A stretch of 27,177 nucleotides of DNA from NCBI GenBank assembly GCA_964343305.1, contig CAYFJO010000109.1:1-27177 (forward strand), read 5' to 3'. The position numbers and the translations under genes are program-made. Within the stretch, counting starts at the first letter, position 1, and the number at the start of each line of letters is the position of its first letter. This document shows, piece after piece, positions 1 to 7,282 of this stretch. Under the pieces are notes generated by a model. The model saw only the letters and a program-made list of their open reading frames with translations. It did not search any database and was not told the origin of the DNA. The DNA is from CAYFJO01 sp964343305 (GTDB lineage: Bacteria > Planctomycetota > Planctomycetia > Pirellulales > Pirellulaceae).

Positions 1-403
1 ACCCACCGATTATTCTTGACAAATCCGAGGCAGTTGATTTTCCGTACAGCAACTAACTACGATCTGACGGCAAGCCTTTGTTATCAAGTCGATGACGCCC
101 AGCACCCGGTTGCCAACCGAATCGAACTGGACCAGGTCGACAACACCGCCCGCAGTTGCGCCGGAACCGAACTGCAAGAGGTTGGACAAACCGACGCAGT
201 TTCGGGTTTCGCCGAGATGCAGGCGGTGAAGGAGACCTCCGCAGCTGCGTCACCACATCGATAACAACTTGGTCTTGGACATCGAAGCCCCACTCCGACT
301 ACGCCCTTCGCGACACATGTGGGCGTGACCGATGAAGTTTTGGACTGGGCTAAAACCGCCGAGGTCGATCTACCCGGAGCGGATTGCGTGCCGTGGCACT
401 CAC
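1..403. other. Stretch with no supported gene
   Basis: Short open frames occur on both strands, all under 85 codons and overlapping one another. None shows a recognisable domain, a good ribosome binding site or a clear advantage over the others. I see no tRNA, repeat or strong hairpin. It may be the tail of a decayed gene beginning outside the window. Confidence 0.5.
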
Positions 404-607
404 TTACATGTCTGCGTGAGTATCGCAGCAGTCGTTTGCCTCGTTGAGTTCGTAATTGAGGACGTTGCCGCGACGGTCGACTTCAAAGGAACAGCAGTCA
501 TTCAAGATGGTTCGGCAAAGCTCGTGGCGTTCTTCGTCTTCGGGCATTTCATCCGACTCAGCTAATCGTAATTTTATCGTAGCGATTTTCAAACTGAAAG
601 CGCGCAC
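404..607 (-). CDS. Possible small hypothetical protein (67 aa)
   Basis: This open frame would start at a GTG (605-607). It encodes an acidic, cysteine-containing peptide with a protein-like stretch around residues 15-60, including the segments MPEDEERHELC and FEVDRRGNVLNYELNEAND. I do not recognise a family. There is no convincing Shine-Dalgarno sequence. It lies just downstream of, and in the same orientation as, the broken WD40/DUF1559 frame, so it could be a leftover of the same decayed locus. Composition is the only support. Confidence 0.25.
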   Translation of the reverse strand: MRAFSLKIATIKLRLAESDEMPEDEERHELCRTILNDCCSFEVDRRGNVLNYELNEANDCCDTHADM

Positions 608-662
608 GCTCCGATTGCTTGGGGGTTATCTCGCCTTGAATGCGGGATTCCAGAACTTCCCA

Positions 663-1406
663 TCATTTGTAATGAAAATCCCCAGCAAATCTTGGTTCGA
701 AATCGTTGCGCTCACTATTCCACCGAGCCGCTAGATCAAATTCGTCGTAGAGTTGTTTGAATTTTTCCTGCTGGGGACTACCGGGCTCTCCAAGGAAAGG
801 CAAAATGTGGACGCGCCAACTGAGGAGTGCTCTGCCGTCAGGGCCGGTGGGGTAGAACGGCGCAAGCGTTTTGTGCTGATCTCCGTACCTCAATTGAGCG
901 AGTACGATCTTTTTGATATTGTCGAGCGATTGACGCTCATCAATGACCCTGTCTGGTTGGGGGCGATTGATTTTCATTTCTTTGTATTGCTCGCCGCCTG
1001 ACACGACCGTTTTTCCGTTCGGAGAAAATACGACCGAGGAGACGCCGTTTTTGTGTCCTTGCAAATCGTGGATTACGTCGCCGGTCTCAACGTTCAGCAA
1101 ATTCACGTGCGGACTGTCGCCCGTCGCCGCCGCAACGACGTGTCCATCTGGACTTACATCAGTGCAAGAGAACCGTCCTTCCAATTTGAACTGAAACGGG
1201 CTTCATCTGCTTTGCGTGTCGTTGATGTGGCAACGGTTTGGTAGGTTCAAACCAGTATATGCTTGTTTTTCGCATCGCCAAAAAATGCCAATGTGGAGGG
1301 TGATTGTTTGTTGCCCGTCGAATCCAAGGAACGAACATTTTGCAACATCGAGTGTCAACACACATACTAGCATCCCGCAACCACGACCCACCGAGATTTT
1401 AAACAT
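663..1406 (-). pseudogene. Broken WD40 repeat / DUF1559 fusion gene
   Basis: The minus-strand frame contains WD40-like blades followed by part of a DUF1559 domain. A degenerate blade lies at 1206-1406 (FLGFDGQQTI, then IFWRCEKQAYTG). An in-frame TGA at 1203-1205 is followed by a clear blade (CTDVSPDG, then LLNVETG) and the start of another (LQGHKNGVSSVVFSPNGKT). Without a frame change the protein then runs into a DUF1559-like segment (LDNIKKIVLAQLRYGDQH, then LLSWRVHILPFLGE and LYDEFDLAARW), and stops at 663. DUF1559 proteins are very common in planctomycetes and normally begin with a pilin-like helix, which is absent here. WD40 blades form beta-propellers, and a functional one needs more blades than remain. 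The region downstream of the TGA has only a TTG start (1182-1184). I read this as a decayed C-terminal remnant. A short translated WD40-DUF1559 protein is possible but less likely. Confidence 0.55.
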
Positions 1407-2223
1407 GCCGAGTTCTGACGAATTTCACCAGCATTATCAAAGCGGAATTGAGGCTAAGCGGCTTGCGGCTGGCCTTGGCATCATCGAACTTCAACGGACT
1501 CAAGCGATCGTCAAACGCTACCTTCCCCAGGCACCTGGCGTCATCTACGACATTGGTGGTGGTCCGGGAGCTTACGCGGCTTGGCTACTTGGCCTTGGAC
1601 ATTCGGTACACCTTGTCGATCCAGTTCCGCTCCACATTGGACAAGCCAAGGAAGCGATGGCAAACGCGGCGACTGGCGATTGGTCAGCAACAGTTGGGGA
1701 CGCGCTTTCACTTTCATTTCCCGACGACGCAGCGGATGTTGTGTTGCTGCTCGGTCCACTCTACCACCTGACGGAACGTGCCGATCGAATTGCGGCACTT
1801 TCCGCGGCGCGGCGTGTTCTTCGCCCCGGCGGATTCATTTTTGCGGCTGCGATTTCGCGTTTTGCCTCGCTCCTTGACGGAATGGCCCGCGACCTGCTTG
1901 ACGACCCCGACTTTCGGCCCATCGTCGAGCGTGATCTCAGCGAAGGTCAGCATCGCAATACGACGGACCATCCGAGTTACTTCACGACGGCGTTCTTCCA
2001 CCATCCCGATGAGTTGCGGTCGGAACTCGAATGCGCAGGACTCGATGTTGAATCAATTCGCGGCATCGAAGGACCGACATGGATTCTTCCCGATGTGGCC
2101 AAACGCTGGGAAGACGAGAAGCGTCGCGAGCTTTGGATGCAGTTGCTGGAAAAAGTTGAAACTGAATCCTCGTTGCTTGGAGTCAGCGCTCATTTGCTTG
2201 CCGTCGGAAGGAAGGCTCAATGA
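1405..2223 (+). CDS. Class I SAM-dependent methyltransferase
   Basis: This 272-residue protein has a Rossmann-type methyltransferase fold. The glycine-rich SAM-binding motif I is at residues 47-56 (IYDIGGGPGA). An acidic end of the second strand follows (HLVDP, about residue 69-73), then the later motifs LLLGPLYHL and VLRPGGFIFAA, typical of Methyltransf_11/25 enzymes. It probably transfers a methyl group from S-adenosylmethionine to a small molecule in the cytoplasm; the substrate cannot be told. The frame stays open upstream to 1216, but the protein-like sequence begins at the ATG at 1405, which fits family length, so I chose that start. No strong Shine-Dalgarno sequence precedes it. It is flanked by decayed sequence on both sides and appears to be a single-gene unit. 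Confidence 0.85.
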   Translation: MPSSDEFHQHYQSGIEAKRLAAGLGIIELQRTQAIVKRYLPQAPGVIYDIGGGPGAYAAWLLGLGHSVHLVDPVPLHIGQAKEAMANAATGDWSATVGDALSLSFPDDAADVVLLLGPLYHLTERADRIAALSAARRVLRPGGFIFAAAISRFASLLDGMARDLLDDPDFRPIVERDLSEGQHRNTTDHPSYFTTAFFHHPDELRSELECAGLDVESIRGIEGPTWILPDVAKRWEDEKRRELWMQLLEKVETESSLLGVSAHLLAVGRKAQ

Positions 2224-2571
2224 AAGACGCCGACACGCCTGGACATTTTACGAGCCCACGTTGGCCAAGGAGCTAGGTTTGATCTGCCGTGACGGTGAAA
2301 TATTGCCAACGCCCTCGGCGATTGATCCGGAATTCACAGAAGAAGACGTTGAAGTCGCAGAGGCAGACACCTCGCTTCCCATTCGTCGTACAAGTCGTTT
2401 CAGAAAGTGCAGAGGCTGACGAACGCGACGAAAACAAATGAGGCGAGCGGTGTGACAGTCGCTCTTCGTGTCGCGACAAATGGCATCTCTTTGGACAAAA
2501 ATGAGTTTCTTGGTCAAATCAATGAAAGATCCGGCGCGCGGCGTTGAGTATCTCTATGGCGAGGAAAATGC
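2224..2571 (+). other. Intergenic stretch with a possible gene remnant
   Basis: No complete gene is supported here. One plus-strand frame, open from inside the methyltransferase to a stop at 2417-2419, reads like real protein over its last 50 or so codons (LAKELGLICRDGEIL, then IDPEFTEEDVEVAEADTSL). It lacks an ATG or GTG start outside the methyltransferase gene. It may be the C-terminal scrap of a lost gene. Positions 2420-2571 show nothing beyond the leader of the sigma factor gene, including a GAGGAAA ribosome binding site just upstream of 2572. Confidence 0.3.
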
Positions 2572-3171
2572 ATGCAGGAAACTCCGGAAACGCGAGCCAG
2601 TTTGCTGGTGCGGATGCGCGACCCGCGCGATGGGAAGGCGTGGGCGGAGTTTGTGCAAATTTATGAGCCGGTGGTTTATCGGTTGGCTCGCGGGAAGAGT
2701 TTGCAGGATGCTGACGCTTGCGATTTGACTCAGCAAGTACTGATAGCAGTTTCGTCTCGCGTCGAGCAGTGGGATCCCGATCGATCGAAGGGTTCGTTTC
2801 GTGGTTGGCTGAATCGCGTGGCCCGGAATTTGATCGTGAATTTGATGATCAATCGTCGGCGGCATCCACGTGGTAGCGGCGACTCGGATGTGCAGCGGAT
2901 GTTAGACGAGCAGCCGGCGCCGGCGGGTGAAGAGTCGGCACTGTTTGACGTTGAGTATCGGCGGCAGTTGTTTCATTGGGCGGCCGAACAGGTTCGTGGT
3001 GAATTCCGTGAGGCAACTTGGAATGCCTTTTGGCGGACATGCGTTGAGGGCGCTGAAGTCAAACAAACTGCGCAGCAATTCGATATGTCGGTCGGCGCCG
3101 TTTACATCGCGCGCAGCCGCGTGCTGTCGCGACTACGTGAGAGAATCGAGCAACTTGAGAGGGAATCGTAA
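2572..3171 (+). CDS. ECF-type RNA polymerase sigma factor
   Basis: This 199-residue protein has the two-domain layout of extracytoplasmic-function sigma factors. Region 2 lies at about residues 10-95 (AWAEFVQIYEPVVYRLAR, then DACDLTQQVLIAV and GSFRGWLNRVARNLIVN). Region 4 lies at about residues 140-190, with a helix-turn-helix (VKQTAQQFDMSVGAVYIARSR) that should bind the -35 element. It should direct RNA polymerase to a small regulon, probably including its own operon. The ATG is preceded by GAGGAAA. Its stop codon directly abuts the start of the kinase gene, so the two are almost certainly co-transcribed. The kinase, through its zinc finger or by phosphorylation, is the likely controller of its activity. 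That link is inferred from context. Confidence 0.9.
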   Translation: MQETPETRASLLVRMRDPRDGKAWAEFVQIYEPVVYRLARGKSLQDADACDLTQQVLIAVSSRVEQWDPDRSKGSFRGWLNRVARNLIVNLMINRRRHPRGSGDSDVQRMLDEQPAPAGEESALFDVEYRRQLFHWAAEQVRGEFREATWNAFWRTCVEGAEVKQTAQQFDMSVGAVYIARSRVLSRLRERIEQLERES

Positions 3172-4710
3172 ATGAAAACTCAAACCAACGAATGTGACCG
3201 AAAGCGGTTGGAGTTGCTTCTTGCAGGTCAACTTAGCGAGACGGAACAGTCTGACGCGGCGCAGCATTTGGATTCGTGTGTGTCGTGCCAGCACGAATTA
3301 GAGCGACTAGCTGGCGACCAGACTTGGTGGAGCGACGCTAGTTCGTTGTTGAGACCACAATCTACTGATCGCGAGAAATCGGATGAGGAATATTGTCACC
3401 TGAGTTCGGCGATGCTTCTCTCGACCGATGAATTGGGTCCCGTGGAGTTCACGCTGGACTTTCTCGAACCGTCGGACAATCCAGCGATGATCGGGCGGTT
3501 GGGCGAGTACGAAATCCTTGAGATGATCGGCCGCGGCGGAATGGGCGTCGTGCTAAGAGGCTATCAGCGCGAGTTGAGCCGATACGTGGCAGTGAAGGTG
3601 ATGGCGCCGCATTACGCCAGCCATGGTGCTGCACGAAAACGGTTTGCTCGCGAAGCGCAGGCCGCGGCGGCTGTCGTGCATCCGCATGTCGTTGCGATCC
3701 ACAGTGTCGATGCAAAGGCAAAATTACCGTATCTTGTGATGCCGTACGTCGCAGCGAAATCACTCCAAGCCCGCATCGACGACGATGGCCCGCTGGAGTT
3801 GAAGGAGATTCTTCGCATTGGCAAGCAGGCGGCGGAAGGGTTGGCTGCCGCCCACGCTCAAGGATTGGTCCACCGCGACATTAAGCCGGCAAACATCTTA
3901 CTGGAAGACGACGTGGGTCGCGTGCTGTTGACTGACTTTGGACTGGCCCGCGCCGTGGACGACGCAACGATGACGCGCAGCGGTGTCATCGCCGGCACTC
4001 CTCAATATATGTCACCTGAACAAGCCCACGGCCAGGCGATCGATCACCGCGCCGATCTGTTTAGCCTCGGCAGCGTGTTGTACGCGATGTGTGCCGGACA
4101 CCCGCCGTTTCGTGCCGAGACGACGATGGGCATTTTGCGGCGGATTTGCGAAGAGACACCGCGGCCGGTTTGCGAAGTCAATCCCGACGTGCCCGATTGG
4201 TTGGAGTGGATCATCGAAAGGCTTCACGCGAAGGACCCCGACGATCGAATTCAATCGGCAGCAGAAGTTGCCGAGTTGTTAGGTAATTGCCTCGCTCACG
4301 TTCAACAACCGACGGTTGTTTCACTCCCGAATTCGTTGATCGACGCGCGGGTGAAGAAACGGAAAAGCAATCGACGGCCGCGCGTTCTCGCGTGGTTCGG
4401 CTCGATCACGGTCGCGTGTCTGGTCGTCCTGATGCTCGTGATCTCGATCAACAATCGTTTCACTGATGACGATCGCGTTACGCCACAAACACCCACGAAC
4501 GATGCGGTGTCAAGAAATGACGCGCCGACTACAGTCGACCCAAGTTTGCCGTCCGCGGTTTGGAACGATGGCGCAGCGGAGATGATTCTCAACATCGATC
4601 ACGATTCCGAATTGCTTGAACGGCAAGTCGAGCGATTCTGGGATGAATCCGCATCGACGACAAATGTTCTCAACCAGTCAATTGAAAATGCGACCACGCA
4701 AGGAGACTAA
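3172..4710 (+). CDS. Transmembrane Ser/Thr protein kinase with anti-sigma-like zinc finger
   Basis: The 512-residue protein starts with a short zinc-finger segment of the anti-sigma type (H32, C36, C39 in HxxxCxxC). A complete Hanks-type kinase domain follows at about residues 113-374: glycine loop GRGGMG (120-125), lysine K142, HRDIKPAN with catalytic D236, DFG at 255-257, and an APE-like SPEQ at 281-284. A basic patch precedes a single membrane helix (about 404-426), and about 85 residues follow outside the cytoplasm with no recognised domain. This orientation puts zinc finger and kinase in the cytoplasm and the tail in the periplasm or paryphoplasm. The ATG follows the sigma-factor stop codon without a gap, with AGAGGGA about 8 nt upstream. 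It probably senses a surface signal and controls the upstream ECF sigma factor; the target is inferred from gene order. Confidence 0.92.
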   Translation: MKTQTNECDRKRLELLLAGQLSETEQSDAAQHLDSCVSCQHELERLAGDQTWWSDASSLLRPQSTDREKSDEEYCHLSSAMLLSTDELGPVEFTLDFLEPSDNPAMIGRLGEYEILEMIGRGGMGVVLRGYQRELSRYVAVKVMAPHYASHGAARKRFAREAQAAAAVVHPHVVAIHSVDAKAKLPYLVMPYVAAKSLQARIDDDGPLELKEILRIGKQAAEGLAAAHAQGLVHRDIKPANILLEDDVGRVLLTDFGLARAVDDATMTRSGVIAGTPQYMSPEQAHGQAIDHRADLFSLGSVLYAMCAGHPPFRAETTMGILRRICEETPRPVCEVNPDVPDWLEWIIERLHAKDPDDRIQSAAEVAELLGNCLAHVQQPTVVSLPNSLIDARVKKRKSNRRPRVLAWFGSITVACLVVLMLVISINNRFTDDDRVTPQTPTNDAVSRNDAPTTVDPSLPSAVWNDGAAEMILNIDHDSELLERQVERFWDESASTTNVLNQSIENATTQGD

Positions 4711-4713
4711 ACG

Positions 4714-7239
4714 ATGAAACGTTCCACCCTCTTATCTCTTCTACTTGTGACGCTTGCACTCAGTTCTGTCGCGACGACTTCGGCACAACAAGAGTCGACG
4801 CTTTCAGAGACCCCCGCGCGATCCGCCCGTCGCGATCCGCGCGCGGTTGTCGAGGCTTTCGTCGCGGCAGTTTTGACGGGGCGAGTCAGCGACGCGTTGG
4901 CACTCGCAGAGTCCGGCAAGGCGCCCAGTTCGGCGGAAGAAATCGGCAAAATGCAAGAGATGCTGAACGTGAGGTCGCTCAAGATCACGACGGTGCTTTG
5001 GGCCGACAAAGAGGGGCGAGCGTTAGCCATCTCCGCGCCAGTCACAATGACGAAACCAAATCCGGATGGCCAAGATACCGGCTGCCTGGCGTTTCAGGTG
5101 ATTCAATCCGGTGGCGGTTGGCGAATCAAAGACATCGATTTCGAAACCGCTGTTGGCAAGACGATCGAGCAGTTCAAGCAAGATCATCAGAAGGTGTCAG
5201 AGATTCCCTCGGCGAGGGTCTCAACGGTGGATTCCATCGCAACAGGTGGCATTCCGTCAGGTCATCGCGTCTTCATGATCAAGCCGGTACCGCACACGGG
5301 CGTCACACGAATCGTCCGGCCTGGCGACTACGTTGCCGTGTTGCTGATGCAAGTTTTCGAGCATGAGGAGAATACAACGATTGAAACCAAGTTGATTGTT
5401 CCCAGCATTCGCGTGTTTTCAGTTGATCGAACAATAACACGTGGCGGGCCAGATGGATGGGCTACGGACGTAGCTCTGGTGGGAACTGCTGAGCAACATC
5501 AGATGATCTCGGCGGCGAGTAAACTGGGCAAGCTCCATTTGACTTCGCCAATCGCTCTTAGCGCCGAAAACGAGAATGCGGTCAAGGCAATCGACGTAAT
5601 TCGAGTCGCGTCTGATTTAATCGCGGATGCCAAAAGAACTGAACCCGCCGACTTGATTGCCCAGCAATATCGTGAGCTGGGGCAAGGGAATGCAACAGCG
5701 AAACAGCTTGCCGATATGAAAAAGGAACTGCGAATCGCTGTCGTGAAAGCCTTCGAAGCTCGACAGCAAGTACAGCGCGACGAACTGGTCAGGTTGCAAC
5801 AGCGGCTCATGCGCATCCAGCGATTGATCGAATCGCGTGATCAGATCAAGGACAAGATCATTGATCATCGCGTCGAAGAATTGCTGAATCCTGCACTTCG
5901 TTGGAACGACCCGGAAGAAACGAATTCTAAAACAACCACATCAAACTCGGTGTCGGATGCCGGCCACACAAGGTTGGTGCCGCAAGGCGTCCGCGCGATT
6001 CGAGAAAAATTGAGCCAGCGTTGGCGGTTGGTTGAGCAACAGTTCAAGTCGGGCGAAGCAGCGTTAGGCGATGTGCTTAACGCTGCCAAGCAATTCCACG
6101 AAGCCGAAGCGGCCACCGCAACCACTCCGCAGGAACGGCGAGACGCTCAGCAGCGGCAATTGAACAACTTGCGGGAAATCGTCCAGAACTGCAAAGCGCG
6201 TTACAAGGCCGGAGAAGGTTCCCTGACAGACGTTCTGGCAGCGGAAGCCGAATTGCTCAAAGTGGAAGCTCAATCGAGTCCCGTATCCACAAGCGAGACT
6301 CCGCGGACGACAACGAATAATGCAGATGCGTCACCCGCCGCAGACACCACGATCGTGCTGACGGGCGACTCAGAACGGATTCAAGGCGTGTGGAATTGCG
6401 TCTCGTATGTTCAATGTGGAAAACCCGTCAGTGCTACGAAACTCAAGATAGTCTCAATCTCGTTTTCGGGACGGGGGTTTTCCATCGTTGATGGAGAGCG
6501 AGCGCGAATCGGAAGGTTCAAATTGTGGCCAGACAAGACGCCACGACGAATTGACCTGACCGAGACCGACAACCCGAAAGGTGGCTCACAATTAGGAATC
6601 TACGAATTTCGGGACGATCAACTTTGGATTTGCATGTCGGACAATGCCGAGCGACCAACCGCTTTCGAATCGAAACTGAAAACGCCAAGCACTTTCTTTA
6701 TGAGATTTGAACGAACCAAAGTTGGCGTAGACGTGGAACGGAAACTCCAACAAGGGAATGCAGCAATCAAACTTCCTGATGGCGTAGATGTAGAGAGCTT
6801 TGTCTGGGACGTTTTGGGAGTCCGGCTGCGACCTTCGCCCTTGCAAGAGCACAGCCGATATCGAGGTGGAATGCTGATCACTCAGATCCGCCAAGACAGC
6901 CCTGCGGCGAAGGCGGCCATGCGTGAGGATGATGTTCTCGTTGGACTTCACCATTGGGAGACGCTGTCAAACAAAAATGTCGCTTTTGCGCTAGGTAGTG
7001 CCGATCATATCAAAGACCTCGACAGCAAATTGAAGTTCTACATACTGCGCGGAAATGAAACGCTGTATGGAACGTTGATGCTGCACCGTTCAGATGTCAC
7101 TTCAGTAGAAAACAACGGCGACACAGACCCACCGGCGAATGGCCAAGATTCAAACGAAGGATCCGCGTCACAATTCGATTGGACCACGCGTAACACCATC
7201 GCGACCAATCACTCAACGGTCGAGTCCACATGTTCGTGA
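4714..7239 (+). CDS. Large secreted multidomain protein (RcpC/CpaB-like, coiled coil, TIGR03067-like, PDZ-like)
   Basis: This 841-residue protein has a Sec signal peptide (residues 1 to about 24). An alpha+beta domain follows at about 36-150 (DPRAVVEAFVAAVLTGRVSDA). At about 183-283 is a segment like the RcpC/CpaB domain of pilus assembly proteins (VRPGDYVAVLLMQV, then LGKLHLTSPIAL). A helical coiled coil lies at about 323-396. Next come two helical hairpin-like stretches resembling TolC-type helices (about 429-519, KARYKAGEGSLTDVLAAEAE). A TIGR03067-like domain follows at about 551-669 (IQGVWNCVSYVQCGK, then GIYEFRDDQLWIC). A PDZ-like domain is at about 688-791 (MLITQIRQDSPAAKAAMREDD). The start lies 3 nt after the kinase stop, with AAGGAGA at 4700-4706, so translation is probably coupled. 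It is likely the exported partner or effector of the sigma/kinase pair. No catalytic residues are evident. Confidence 0.85.
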   Translation: MKRSTLLSLLLVTLALSSVATTSAQQESTLSETPARSARRDPRAVVEAFVAAVLTGRVSDALALAESGKAPSSAEEIGKMQEMLNVRSLKITTVLWADKEGRALAISAPVTMTKPNPDGQDTGCLAFQVIQSGGGWRIKDIDFETAVGKTIEQFKQDHQKVSEIPSARVSTVDSIATGGIPSGHRVFMIKPVPHTGVTRIVRPGDYVAVLLMQVFEHEENTTIETKLIVPSIRVFSVDRTITRGGPDGWATDVALVGTAEQHQMISAASKLGKLHLTSPIALSAENENAVKAIDVIRVASDLIADAKRTEPADLIAQQYRELGQGNATAKQLADMKKELRIAVVKAFEARQQVQRDELVRLQQRLMRIQRLIESRDQIKDKIIDHRVEELLNPALRWNDPEETNSKTTTSNSVSDAGHTRLVPQGVRAIREKLSQRWRLVEQQFKSGEAALGDVLNAAKQFHEAEAATATTPQERRDAQQRQLNNLREIVQNCKARYKAGEGSLTDVLAAEAELLKVEAQSSPVSTSETPRTTTNNADASPAADTTIVLTGDSERIQGVWNCVSYVQCGKPVSATKLKIVSISFSGRGFSIVDGERARIGRFKLWPDKTPRRIDLTETDNPKGGSQLGIYEFRDDQLWICMSDNAERPTAFESKLKTPSTFFMRFERTKVGVDVERKLQQGNAAIKLPDGVDVESFVWDVLGVRLRPSPLQEHSRYRGGMLITQIRQDSPAAKAAMREDDVLVGLHHWETLSNKNVAFALGSADHIKDLDSKLKFYILRGNETLYGTLMLHRSDVTSVENNGDTDPPANGQDSNEGSASQFDWTTRNTIATNHSTVESTCS

Positions 7240-7282
7240 ATTGGGAACAGCCGAAAAAAGACGGATGAAACGTCGCGCGTCG

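Noticed and set aside
53..293. Several overlapping open frames near the left edge
   Set aside because: None has a domain, a good start or a ribosome binding site, and they compete on both strands.
1216..1404. N-terminal extension of the methyltransferase to 1216
   Set aside because: The extra 63 codons overlap the WD40 remnant on the other strand and do not resemble methyltransferase sequence. The ATG at 1405 fits family length.
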